From JAFGDH01 sp964447525 (GTDB taxonomy: Archaea; Aenigmatarchaeota; Aenigmatarchaeia; QMZP01; QMZT01): DNA of 64,000 bases. Of this stretch, positions 26,481 through 34,650 are shown one piece after another; positions within the stretch are counted from its first letter, which is position 1, and every line of letters begins with the position of its first letter. The notes below the pieces were generated by a model that worked only from the letters and a program-made list of their open reading frames with translations, had not been told where the DNA came from and ran no database searches. The stretch covers positions 1-64,000 of the forward strand of contig CAYUSU010000002.1 in NCBI GenBank assembly GCA_964447525.1. Reading direction: 5' to 3'. Made by a program: the position numbers and the translations under genes.

Positions 26481-27133
26481 TTATCACTTTTTTCTGTTTT
26501 ATTTTTCGTTTCCTTCTTTTTATCCGTTTTTTTCTCTTCCTGCGGAATGTCCTCGGCGATAATAGGCGCTTTCATCATTATTTTTACCTTTATCCCGATC
26601 TTTCCCGGTCTCGTGCTCGCTTCCTTGAATCCGTGATTCACGAGTTCCTTTGCCGGTTGTCCGCAGTGTTTCAGGTAACCATCATTGAATTTTCCCATTC
26701 GCCCCTTGGAACCGCCGAGCTTTCCGGCCACTATTATTTCACAGCCAATCGCTCCGGCGCCCATTACCCTCTTGAGCATCACGTTTCCGATTTTCTTGTA
26801 GTTGTATCCGCTTTCCAATGCCGTGGCGATCTTTTTTGCCACTATGTTTGCGTCCAGATCGGCGGAGCGTATGCTCTTTACATCGATCTGTGGATTTTCA
26901 AGCTTGAACTCGGTCTTTAGTACGTCAGTCATTTCGTTTATCTTTCTCCCGCCTGCACCGATTATTCTTCCCGGCCTGTCCGTATAAATTACGATTTTCA
27001 CTCCAAGAGGGGTTCTCTCCAGTTCGATATCGGAATAGTTTTCGTTCGGGAAATTCTTACGGATGAAATCCTCTATTTGCATTTTCCTTGTGCTGTAATT
27101 CACGAAGAAGTTTTTCAGTAACATATCAATCAT
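26477..27133 (-). CDS. rps3: Ribosomal protein uS3
   Basis: 218 residues. The KH domain motif RPGRIIGAGGRKINEMTD and the C-terminal domain segment VMGAGAIGCEIIVAGKLGG are clear. uS3 forms part of the mRNA entry channel. The tail after about residue 195 is Lys/Glu/Thr-rich, typical for archaea. Overlaps both uL29 and uL22 by 4 bases. Confidence 0.96.
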   Translation of the reverse strand: MIDMLLKNFFVNYSTRKMQIEDFIRKNFPNENYSDIELERTPLGVKIVIYTDRPGRIIGAGGRKINEMTDVLKTEFKLENPQIDVKSIRSADLDANIVAKKIATALESGYNYKKIGNVMLKRVMGAGAIGCEIIVAGKLGGSKGRMGKFNDGYLKHCGQPAKELVNHGFKEASTRPGKIGIKVKIMMKAPIIAEDIPQEEKKTDKKKETKNKTEKSDK

Positions 27134-27513
27134 TTCTGAATGAGGACAACCTGTACGTTGGTCATCTTCCTTCTCATCCCCCTTAATTTCAGTCTTCTCG
27201 GCCTCATGAAACCGAAACCTTTGTGAGCCGAAGCGTAAATAATCATCCTGCTGGTATCCAGCCCCTTGAATTCAGCATTCGCTTCCGCAGAGCCTAACAA
27301 TGAAAGGATTTCCTTTGTCGTGTTGGTATAATACTTGCCATTGAGACTCCTTTTCTTTAACATTATATCCTGAAGGAGAATCTTCCCTTTCTGAAGGTTT
27401 TTCTTGCTTATCGCCTTGCATACAGTCACTGAACTCTTTGTCGATATTCTAAGGGCTCTCCCGTAGACCTTTGCCGACTTCTTCGGGTTCAGTTTTAATG
27501 CGTATTGATCCAT
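27130..27513 (-). CDS. rpl22: Ribosomal protein uL22
   Basis: 127 residues, slightly shorter than many archaeal uL22 proteins. Recognised by KVYGRALRISTKSS, the region SSAEANAEF-like (LGSAEANAEFKG) and the extended loop ending FMRPRRLKLRGMRRKMTNVQV. uL22 lines the peptide tunnel. Confidence 0.94.
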   Translation of the reverse strand: MDQYALKLNPKKSAKVYGRALRISTKSSVTVCKAISKKNLQKGKILLQDIMLKKRSLNGKYYTNTTKEILSLLGSAEANAEFKGLDTSRMIIYASAHKGFGFMRPRRLKLRGMRRKMTNVQVVLIQK

Positions 27514-27522
27514 TTATCCACC

Positions 27523-27903
27523 TTACTTCAGGGGCACGAACTTGCTTGATCTCGTTGCACCGAAACCAGGAGATGAATGTTGTACTCTTTTCCTCGTAGC
27601 GGCGAACTCGCCAAGCCTGTGCCCGAGCATCTCGGGTGATATTTCGAGAGCCACATATTCCTTCCCGTTGTGAACCCCGATCCTTTTCCCGAGCATTTCC
27701 GGAAGTATGATCATTTCCCTGCACGTGGTCTTGTGGAACTTTTCAGGCTTATCCCTTATTTTACCGAGGAACTTTTTCTGGGTTTCCGTCAGTCCCCTTG
27801 TTAGTGATCTCCTCATCCTGGAAGGGAGCATCTTGGAGAATTCATCTATGCTCATCTCCTTTATTTCTTCAAGGCCCTTTTTCCTGTAATTGAATTCTGC
27901 CAT
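27523..27903 (-). CDS. rps19: Ribosomal protein uS19
   Basis: 126 residues from the ATG at 27903, which has GGAAGTGAT at the right spacing upstream; in-frame GTG and ATG codons slightly earlier overlap the uL2 stop. Conserved segments REMIILPEMLGKRIGVHNGK and LGHRLGEFAATRKRVQHS mark the family. uS19 lies in the head of the small subunit. Confidence 0.95.
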   Translation of the reverse strand: MAEFNYRKKGLEEIKEMSIDEFSKMLPSRMRRSLTRGLTETQKKFLGKIRDKPEKFHKTTCREMIILPEMLGKRIGVHNGKEYVALEISPEMLGHRLGEFAATRKRVQHSSPGFGATRSSKFVPLK

Positions 27904-27908
27904 AATCA

Positions 27909-28583
27909 TCACTTCCTTTTACCCTTTTTATATCCTGTTCTCTTGGCTCCCCATGAACCTACCTTTGCTCCGGGTGGAGCGTGCTTGCTTACGGTAGTCG
28001 GTTTACCTGGTTTTGTCGGACCTCCGAAAGGATGGTCAACCGCGTTCATGGCCACGCCAGATGTTCTTGGGTATAATTTCCCTCTCCTGTGCATGGCTAT
28101 CCACTTCTTCCCTGCCTTCAGAAATGGTTTTTCTTGCTGTCCCCCACCTGCCGGAATGCCGATGCTTGTCCTGCATTCTGCGTGAAGGGTTTTCTTCTGT
28201 TTTGAAGGCATCTGTATCACGCATTTCTTGCCGGCCTTGGATATCAGTGTCCCGAATGATCCGGATGTCCTGCACAATTTGGGGCCTGAATTGGGTGAGG
28301 ACTCTATCGCAAAGACTGAAGTCCCTACCGGAGTGTTTGCGAGTGTGGATACAAATGATGAATCATCACCTGTCTTGATTCCCAGAGGAGCTAATAGATA
28401 AGAATTACTACCGTCAGAATAACGGATTTTTGCTACGGGTGTGTTCCTCTTGGGATCGTTTATTATGTCGACTACCTTTCCCTGAAGGTTTTTGTAGAGG
28501 ATACTGATCTTTAGTCGCTTTTTTGGAGACCTGTAAGTAGGAGTTCCTCTTCCCCTTCTCTGCGATCTTAGTCGTCTTCCCAT
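27909..28583 (-). CDS. rpl2: Ribosomal protein uL2
   Basis: 224 residues, a little short for archaea (about 235-240). Family signature AMNAVDHPFGG with the conserved histidine near the peptidyl-transferase centre is present, followed by the basic C-terminus VGSWGAKRTGYKKGKRK. Starts 15 bases after uL23. Confidence 0.96.
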   Translation of the reverse strand: MGRRLRSQRRGRGTPTYRSPKKRLKISILYKNLQGKVVDIINDPKRNTPVAKIRYSDGSNSYLLAPLGIKTGDDSSFVSTLANTPVGTSVFAIESSPNSGPKLCRTSGSFGTLISKAGKKCVIQMPSKQKKTLHAECRTSIGIPAGGGQQEKPFLKAGKKWIAMHRRGKLYPRTSGVAMNAVDHPFGGPTKPGKPTTVSKHAPPGAKVGSWGAKRTGYKKGKRK

Positions 28584-28598
28584 AATATTTTACCTGTA

Positions 28599-28904
28599 TT
28601 ATATCATACCGAGTTTCGACGCAACGTCCGCGGCCGAAAACTCTGGGTTTAATTTAACGTAAGCTTTTTTATATCCTTTCCGGCTGATCTCGGTTTTTAC
28701 ATATTCGACCTTTACTTCGAATTCTTTCTCAACCGCTTCTTTTATTGTTGTCTTCGTTGCTTTCCTGTTAACTATGAATACGAGTTTGTTCTCCATCTCT
28801 ACCATGTTCATGGATTTTTCCGTCAGATGGGGATAAACGATAACACTCCACGGATCAATCCCCTTCGTCTCGGGTTTTGGTTTACTCTTTTTCTTTTCCG
28901 TCAT
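28599..28904 (-). CDS. rpl23: Ribosomal protein uL23
   Basis: 101 residues with VIVYPHLTEKSMNMVE and the conserved VEYVKTEISRKGYKKAYVKL. uL23 sits at the tunnel exit, where signal recognition particle and chaperones dock. The first 15 residues are a Lys-rich extension. The start overlaps uL4 by 23 bases. Confidence 0.95.
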   Translation of the reverse strand: MTEKKKSKPKPETKGIDPWSVIVYPHLTEKSMNMVEMENKLVFIVNRKATKTTIKEAVEKEFEVKVEYVKTEISRKGYKKAYVKLNPEFSAADVASKLGMI

Positions 28905-29700
28905 TCTTTACCTCTTTCTTTTTTCCGAATTCCGTGATTGCGGTTTTGGACCATATCGTCATCCTTCCGGGCTGTGTTCCGGGCGCAAGAAGCTCGGCTG
29001 TAAGCTCGCTGGCTTTTGCAACATCGATTCCCGGAATTCCCTTAGCGGCTTTTTCTATTCCTTTATCATCATTAAATATTATCAGAGGACCCTTCCTTTT
29101 TTTATACTTCCTTCCCCTCGTTTTCCCCCTTCCTGATCTTACCTTCTTTTCCGAACATCTGTCCAGTTCGTCTTTTAATCCGATGCTCAAAAGAAGGGAA
29201 ACCACTTCCTTGGTTTTCTTGATGCCTTCGAACGTATCCTCGAAGACCAGCGGAACAATAATGTCTTTTGTTCTGTGCCTTTTCGAAACGAGATCCTTGT
29301 CAGCTGAGGCAGCGACGGCCGAATTGAGAGCCTTTTTCCATTCCTTCCTGTTTATCTTGAGGTCCCATATCTTTTCGGCTTTCGGTGGGTGGGCTTTCCG
29401 TCCTTTTCTCGCATAGGGCTCGATCCTTGCGGTAAGATTGAGGAATCCTGAATTATGGATCCTTCTCATCCTTGACATTTCCCTGTTCATCATGCTGTGC
29501 TTTATGCCTCGCCTTCCGTGGTAATGAGCAGAGCTTCTCTGTCCCGCTAACGGATCAGCACCATAGCTCTGTCTTTTCCAGCTTCGTTCAGCCAGAACAG
29601 CCCTTTTTATCAGGTCTGCCCTGACCTTTTCCTGGAATGCCTTCGGAAGGCTGACCTTGCCTTTTTCCTTCCCATTCATATCGTATACGTTTACCTGCAT
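28882..29700 (-). CDS. rpl4: Ribosomal protein uL4
   Basis: 272 residues of the archaeal form with VLAERSWKRQSYGADPLAG, the HYHGRRG loop that reaches into the tunnel, and ending PGRMTIWSKTAITEFGKK. uL3, which normally precedes uL4, is absent here; upstream are small membrane proteins on the other strand. A TATA-like AT-rich stretch between 29701 and 29760 is the likely promoter for the whole L4-to-LOG operon. Confidence 0.95.
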   Translation of the reverse strand: MQVNVYDMNGKEKGKVSLPKAFQEKVRADLIKRAVLAERSWKRQSYGADPLAGQRSSAHYHGRRGIKHSMMNREMSRMRRIHNSGFLNLTARIEPYARKGRKAHPPKAEKIWDLKINRKEWKKALNSAVAASADKDLVSKRHRTKDIIVPLVFEDTFEGIKKTKEVVSLLLSIGLKDELDRCSEKKVRSGRGKTRGRKYKKRKGPLIIFNDDKGIEKAAKGIPGIDVAKASELTAELLAPGTQPGRMTIWSKTAITEFGKKKEVKNDGKEKE

Positions 29701-29817
29701 TTTGATCGTCCTGTATAGTTAAACGAATTATACTATTAAACTTATTAATATTTAAGCGTTTTTATAAATCCCTCGCCTGGAAATTGCGTTTATTAATCAA
29801 TTTCACCAAATCTAAAT

Positions 29818-30057
29818 ATGACTCTTAAAGGGGAAGAGGAATCCCATAAAACCAAGCAACCGTGGAGGGTGAAAGCCATTGTTCTGATCGGTTTCGCAAT
29901 AATATTCACCCTTCTGATATATGCAATCTCGTATCTTTTACATACGGGGGATAATCCACTGTTAATGATAGTCCTGATAATAGTTACAATCGTGCTGATT
30001 CCGATCACGATATTTTCGATTGATACTGCATTCTATCATTACGGTTGGAACGGGTGA
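29818..30057 (+). CDS. Small membrane protein, 79 aa, two transmembrane segments
   Basis: A charged N-terminus of about 18 residues is followed by two hydrophobic segments (about 20-42 and 47-70). No family recognised. It is followed 4 bases later by a protein of the same plan (30062), and the endings before the last residues (FSIDTAFY here, FSMDAVYQ in the next) are alike, so the pair is probably a duplication. Divergent from the L4 operon. Confidence 0.65.
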   Translation: MTLKGEEESHKTKQPWRVKAIVLIGFAIIFTLLIYAISYLLHTGDNPLLMIVLIIVTIVLIPITIFSIDTAFYHYGWNG

Positions 30058-30061
30058 TCGA

Positions 30062-30283
30062 ATGAAAACCAACATATGGCCAATGGGAATGAAGTTCGGG
30101 TGGAGAACAAGGATGATGGTCACGTTTTCCATACTGATAATATTCATCCTTCTTTTAGCGATCCTGTTCCTGGTTACCCAGCAGGAAATCGGAATCCTAT
30201 TGGCCGGACTGGTCATTCTTCTGATAATCATACTCGTGCCCTTAGCCGCTTTCTCGATGGACGCGGTATACCAGCCTAGATAG
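30062..30283 (+). CDS. Small membrane protein, 73 aa, paralogue of the preceding gene
   Basis: I start it at the ATG at 30062 (MKTNIWPMGMKFGW), just after the preceding stop; an upstream in-frame ATG would overlap the first gene. Two hydrophobic segments separated by a short turn (TQQEIG), then PLAAFSMDAV. Its layout and end match the preceding protein. It meets the diphthine synthase gene tail-to-tail. Function unknown. Confidence 0.6.
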   Translation: MKTNIWPMGMKFGWRTRMMVTFSILIIFILLLAILFLVTQQEIGILLAGLVILLIIILVPLAAFSMDAVYQPR

Positions 30284-30285
30284 AA

Positions 30286-30996
30286 TCAGAATTTTTCGAG
30301 ATATTCCTCTTCCGAAAAATGGAGATCTCCCGGTATAATGATCACTGCCGGAGGCGGGAGATTTGTCTCCTTCCCATAAACAATCATTTCTTTGTCTGAT
30401 CCCAGTTTCGAGCATATGACCATCTTTTTCCCTTTCAATATGCCACCCTTGTCTCCGTCTATCCTCTTCAGGATTTCCATCGCTTTTTTCGTTCCCATCT
30501 CAATGTCCAGTAGCAGCAAAGAATGCAATCCATTTTCCAGATTCTTTCTGATCATTTCATAGAACGAATCCGGGCTGTAGTTCTCCTTCGGCGACGGGAT
30601 CGTGACCACCCTGCCGAATTTGTAAAGTTGGAGTCCGGTCCTCCCGATAACCGTGAGAATTGAAGAAGAGTGAACCACTTGGAAGGGAATGCCTTCCCTT
30701 TTCGCCTCGTCAAGTAGATGCAGATGGGTCGTCGCAACCAGCGGATCGCCCGGAACCAGAAGAACGATGTCCTTGGCTTTCGCCTTCTCCAGAAACACGC
30801 CGGAATCGTTTTCCACGTCCTTCCTCTCCACTATTCCGATCTCCTTCCCTATCATCTTACCCAGCTTTCCCAGCGAACCGCCCCATGCCGCTGTATATAA
30901 TTCGCAGTAAACATCATCCACTTTTTTGCATATCTCTAACCCTTTGACGGAGATGTCTTTCTCGTCCCATATTCCAAGTCCGATCAGATAAAGCAT
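30286..30996 (-). CDS. dphB: Diphthine synthase
   Basis: 236 residues, a little shorter than the usual 250-265. It is a tetrapyrrole-methylase-fold enzyme that uses S-adenosylmethionine to methylate the modified histidine of EF-2 on the way to diphthamide. Signatures: MLYLIGLGIWDEKDISVKGL, LVPGDPLVATTHLHLL, HSSSILTVIGRTGLQLYKFG and the C-terminal PPAVIIIPGDLHFSEEEYL. Its target, aEF-2 with an intact site, is in this window. Confidence 0.95.
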   Translation of the reverse strand: MLYLIGLGIWDEKDISVKGLEICKKVDDVYCELYTAAWGGSLGKLGKMIGKEIGIVERKDVENDSGVFLEKAKAKDIVLLVPGDPLVATTHLHLLDEAKREGIPFQVVHSSSILTVIGRTGLQLYKFGRVVTIPSPKENYSPDSFYEMIRKNLENGLHSLLLLDIEMGTKKAMEILKRIDGDKGGILKGKKMVICSKLGSDKEMIVYGKETNLPPPAVIIIPGDLHFSEEEYLEKF

Positions 30997-31050
30997 GAAT
31001 AAAGATGATTATTCTGGTTTAAATTTAAGTTTTCCATCCAATCCTTTGGT

Positions 31051-32319
31051 ATGGACGACATGTTCATGGCCACCGTGGGCGGAGACATGGGCTTCGAGCT
31101 GGGAGACTTCGCCAAGAAATCAGAAGGAAAGAAATCCTACCTGACATGGCACATTGAAGAAGGCGGCGGATCGATCAATTCCACCCCGGTAATTCGCGGA
31201 CCTCATGTATATATCGCCGCCATGGACGGATATCTCTACAAACTCGACAAAGAGAGTGGTAAAGAGGTATGGAAATTCAAAGCCGGTGGCATGTTTTCGG
31301 ATTCTTATCCGGTTTTCAGCAACGGACTCATATTTCTCGGATCATATGATCATAATTTTTACGCAATCGATGAGGAGAGTGGAACGGAGGTTTGGAGATT
31401 CCAGTCCGGCGGGAAGATAGACGGGTCATCGGGACTTTTGATCGATGGTATGGTCATTTTCACATCCAGGGATTACTACGTCTATTCGCTGGATCAGAAA
31501 ACCGGAAAAATGATTTGGGCTTTCCGCACCGGTGGATGGTCTTGTTCCTGCCCCACTGAACATGACGGAAGAATACTGGTTGGGTCTTCAGACGGAAACA
31601 TGTACTGCCTTTCTAAAGAAGGGAAGGAGCTATGGAGATTCCAGACAGGAGGCAACATCTTCTCCCAGAACACATTCTGTATGCATGAAGGGATTGTTTA
31701 CTTCGGATCCGATGATTCAATAATATACGGGGTCAGGATAACTGACGGGCAGGAGGTCTGGAGATTCAAAACAGGCGGGTATGTGAATGTTGTACCAATA
31801 ATTCATGACGGGGCTTTATTCGTTGTTGGTAACGATTCAATCTTTTATTCGATAGATTTGTTAACAAAAAGAGCTGTTTGGCAATTCAAGACTGGTAGCA
31901 AAAAAGATTCCGGATCAACAGCGATAATAATTGGATCCAATGTAATTTTTGGTTCGGCTGACAGCAACGTATATTGTCTCGAATCAAAGACAGGAAAGGA
32001 GATATGGAGATACAAAACTGATGGTCACATATTCGGAAAGCCTGTACTGGATGACGGTAGAATATACGTCGGTTCTTATGATTGCCATTTGCACTGCATA
32101 ACCACGGACGGAAAACTTCTTTGGTTATTCCAAACATCCACTCTGAACCCGAACAAATACGAATACGAGAGTGAATCGGTCTTTGAGTTCAAACCCCCAG
32201 AGATCAAAGAAACCTTCGAAGAGGAGAAGGAAAAATACTCTTCCCACGAGACCAGCGTCACACACGAATCAACCTATTCGGTTCAGAGTGAATACGTTAC
32301 GAAAAGCGAATATGCATAG
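31051..32319 (+). CDS. PQQ-like beta-propeller repeat protein, probably cytosolic
   Basis: 422 residues with about eight repeats of roughly 40 residues. Each has the pattern GxVYxGSxDxxxYxLDxxTGKExWxFxTGG (for example ESGTEVWRFQSGG, ITDGQEVWRFKTGG, KTGKEIWRYKTDG). No signal peptide or membrane segment, unlike most PQQ-repeat proteins, so it is likely inside the cell or exported otherwise. A Ser/Glu/Tyr-rich tail follows the last blade (from about 365). A TATA-like GGTTTAAATTTAAG ends about 22 bases before the ATG, so probably leaderless. Role may be scaffold or kinase sensor-like; not known. Confidence 0.82.
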   Translation: MDDMFMATVGGDMGFELGDFAKKSEGKKSYLTWHIEEGGGSINSTPVIRGPHVYIAAMDGYLYKLDKESGKEVWKFKAGGMFSDSYPVFSNGLIFLGSYDHNFYAIDEESGTEVWRFQSGGKIDGSSGLLIDGMVIFTSRDYYVYSLDQKTGKMIWAFRTGGWSCSCPTEHDGRILVGSSDGNMYCLSKEGKELWRFQTGGNIFSQNTFCMHEGIVYFGSDDSIIYGVRITDGQEVWRFKTGGYVNVVPIIHDGALFVVGNDSIFYSIDLLTKRAVWQFKTGSKKDSGSTAIIIGSNVIFGSADSNVYCLESKTGKEIWRYKTDGHIFGKPVLDDGRIYVGSYDCHLHCITTDGKLLWLFQTSTLNPNKYEYESESVFEFKPPEIKETFEEEKEKYSSHETSVTHESTYSVQSEYVTKSEYA

Positions 32320-32321
32320 AG

Positions 32322-32339
32322 CTAAAAATCCTTTTTTAG
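32322..32339 (+). terminator. Possible terminator hairpin after the propeller gene
   Basis: CTAAAAA-TCCT-TTTTTAG forms a perfect 7-bp A/T hairpin three bases after the stop at 32319, with six Ts on its 3' side. It could end the transcript from 31051. Confidence 0.4.
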
Positions 32340-32396
32340 GAACCCTTTAAATAACTTGCAAATAATGGTTAGTCATTAAGTTTTATGTGATAAAAT

Positions 32397-32711
32397 ATGC
32401 CACAATCAACTCCTCCGCAGGATACGACCGCAACAACAGGTTCTCAGTACTTGCTCAATCCTCCGGCCGTGGTAAGAGTGATCGAGGATAGCACTCAACA
32501 TGAACTTCCGGTTTTAACGAGTGTGAAAAAATCAATTGATGTCATTAAAGAAGGTCAGCAATGGATGGTCCAGCGGGACGGGGGTTTCGGACAAGGAAGC
32601 AGGAGCGCTATAAGACAATTGAACAAATATCTTGATGTGAAATTCCGGACTTATGAAAATGGCGGATGCTCAGTTCTTTCTGCAGGATTTACATACAGAA
32701 TAAAAAAGTAA
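32397..32711 (+). CDS. Hypothetical protein, 104 aa, low-complexity N-terminus and beta-like C-terminus
   Basis: The first 25 residues are Pro/Thr/Gln-rich (MPQSTPPQDTTATTGSQYLL), resembling the start of the protein at 34647. The last 30 residues alternate polar and hydrophobic residues (DVKFRTYENGGCSVLSAGFTYRIKK), as in beta-strands. No signal peptide. It ends immediately before the convergent regulator at 32712. No family recognised. Confidence 0.6.
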   Translation: MPQSTPPQDTTATTGSQYLLNPPAVVRVIEDSTQHELPVLTSVKKSIDVIKEGQQWMVQRDGGFGQGSRSAIRQLNKYLDVKFRTYENGGCSVLSAGFTYRIKK

Positions 32712-34268
32712 TTATTTTTTCGCGTTCTTCCAGAGAAAATGGAAATACTTCCTATAATCATTCGCAACCTTTAGGTTTTTAGTCATGAAAACTATCTGAT
32801 CATCCCATAAAACCTGAGCGACGTAATCACTGAATATCCATATAACCATGGGACTGGAGAACTCCTCCGGTAGATACCTGACATTCAAATTTTGAAGTTT
32901 GCCGAAAGAGGTTTTTCTCGTTTTTTCAATTGCCAGATGATATCTTTTGATCCCTGCGTTCATTCTCCTTTCTTCGAATTCATTAAAGAAATCAGGATTG
33001 TTTTTCATTAAAATCCCATTGGCTCCGATGAGATACATATCCTTCCCGGTTTTCAGTACCTCATCACAAAGATCAACTATTCCCCCGTGTCCTTTCAATG
33101 TGTAGGTGTCTCTTTCCCACAGTGTGTTGAAATAATTCAAGAAACCTTTGGTTATATTTTTATTTTCGATCTCGAAAGCAGCCGGTTCCTTTTCCCATAT
33201 GAAGATTATAGACTTGTTTTTGTAGATGTTTATCTGCACCGGGTTTTCAAGATTTTCCGGCATGAATTTTATCTTGCTCAGTTTGAAGTTTTCATCTCCA
33301 GCTTTGCTGATTTCACTGATTATATCCTTCCTTCTTTTCGGATCAAAAAGCAGTTTCACTTTGACTCCTCTTTCCAGCCTCTTTTTGTGATATTCGATAA
33401 ACCATTCCTTCATTCCGGAAATCTTTTCATACCCATAATTGGCCCCCAGGACAAAATATTCTTCACCGTTCCTCATTTTTAGCATTTCCCTCTCGAAAAG
33501 TTCAAAAACCTGTTTTGAGCCCTTGTGTACCTTTATGTCTTGGTTCCAGAAAACCTCGAAGTATTTCCTAAATGAGTCCGCGACATTTTCGTTTTCAATG
33601 ACAAAAGCAGATGGTTTGTTTCCGTGTACTATTATGGCTGTTTTATCCCCGAATATGTTGACTTCAGCCGGTGTCATGTACTCTTTTGGGATGGTTTTGA
33701 TCGAAGTGTTCGGGATTTTTTTGTAATCATCGATGAATTTTTTTGAGTTCTCGCTGAATATTATTTTAAGAGGAATTCCTTTGTTCGCCCTCCTCTTTTC
33801 ATAATTTCTGAAAAAATTCCTGAAAGACATTGCTTCTTCAGAGGCCCCGAAAACAAGATAATCCTCTCCCTTGTTAAGGGTTTTAATTGCATCCTCATAA
33901 ACAGTTTTGACACCTTTTTTCCCTTCGTATACATGTGCTTCCTGTTTGTTTTTCGAAAGATCCTTTTTCTTTTTAAGTCGCGGAAGAATTTCTCTTAATC
34001 TTTGTTCCTTTTCCTTCATTGAATCAAGAAATTTCTCCGGATCAGTCGCTTCAAAATACCTCTTCCCTCCCTTTATCACATAATTGACCATTCCCATTTC
34101 CAGAAGCCTTCTTATCATCTCGTATGTAGTGCTCCTGTGAAATTTTATCTTCTTCGCTATCATTCCCGCTGTTGTTGAACCCGTCTCAAGAAGGGTCAGA
34201 TAGACCTTAGCTTCCTTTTCCGTCAGGCCAATGAATTCCAAGACTTCTTTCTCCATTCCCTCTTCCAT
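32712..34268 (-). CDS. TrmB-like regulator: winged helix plus three tandem effector-like repeats
   Basis: About 518 residues from ATG 34268; the upstream in-frame TTG is less likely. Residues about 1-80 are a TrmB-type winged helix (FIGLTEKEAKVYLTLLETGS, then KFHRSTTYEMIRRLLEMGMV). Three homologous modules of about 135 residues follow, each beginning with a helix and GxDYLVFGA/EEYFVLGA/DMYLIGA, then F..FE.RR...GI, then a PxEVNIF/PVQINIY/PMVIWIF strand and a final YF...W segment. Ordinary TrmB-like proteins have one such PLD-like module. It probably binds DNA and senses some ligand. Divergent from the pair at 34402-35339, which it may control. Confidence 0.82.
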   Translation of the reverse strand: MEEGMEKEVLEFIGLTEKEAKVYLTLLETGSTTAGMIAKKIKFHRSTTYEMIRRLLEMGMVNYVIKGGKRYFEATDPEKFLDSMKEKEQRLREILPRLKKKKDLSKNKQEAHVYEGKKGVKTVYEDAIKTLNKGEDYLVFGASEEAMSFRNFFRNYEKRRANKGIPLKIIFSENSKKFIDDYKKIPNTSIKTIPKEYMTPAEVNIFGDKTAIIVHGNKPSAFVIENENVADSFRKYFEVFWNQDIKVHKGSKQVFELFEREMLKMRNGEEYFVLGANYGYEKISGMKEWFIEYHKKRLERGVKVKLLFDPKRRKDIISEISKAGDENFKLSKIKFMPENLENPVQINIYKNKSIIFIWEKEPAAFEIENKNITKGFLNYFNTLWERDTYTLKGHGGIVDLCDEVLKTGKDMYLIGANGILMKNNPDFFNEFEERRMNAGIKRYHLAIEKTRKTSFGKLQNLNVRYLPEEFSSPMVIWIFSDYVAQVLWDDQIVFMTKNLKVANDYRKYFHFLWKNAKK

Positions 34269-34401
34269 GATTATTCTTTCACATGAAAACTTAAAAGTGT
34301 TGTACAAAATTGGACTACAAATATTTATATGACAAGAAAATAAGGATTAATTACCACTAAAAAGTAGATAAATGAATGTGGTTGAATATGGAGGTGATTA
34401 T

Positions 34402-34650
34402 ATGGGAAATAATTTGGGCAGCGGGATATGGTTGGCTGGTATTCACAATAAAGAAGTAAAAGATTATATCGAGTCAGGACTGAGTAATTATGCTAAATGG
34501 ACCGAATATATCGGGAGTAATGAATTCCAAGATTTTATTCAAAAAAGCATAACACTGGGCATTAACGCAGCAGATAATCGCGGTATTGATGTTACGGAAT
34601 ATAGAGAAAAACTTAATAATTTGATCGAAATGGATAAGGAGATGATATGA
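34402..34650 (+). CDS. Hypothetical protein, 82 aa
   Basis: I start at the ATG at 34402 because GGAGGTGAT lies seven bases before it, the best Shine-Dalgarno in the area; an upstream ATG at 34372 has none. Small, acidic, helical-looking protein with no signal peptide. Its stop overlaps the next gene's start by 4 bases, so they are coupled. A TATA-like ATATTTATAT near 34320-34330 is shared with, or close to, the promoter of the divergent TrmB-like regulator. Function unknown. Confidence 0.65.
   Translation: MGNNLGSGIWLAGIHNKEVKDYIESGLSNYAKWTEYIGSNEFQDFIQKSITLGINAADNRGIDVTEYREKLNNLIEMDKEMI

Noticed and set aside
26209..26487. 92-aa frame over uL29
   Set aside because: Charged low-complexity translation in another frame of a clear ribosomal protein gene.
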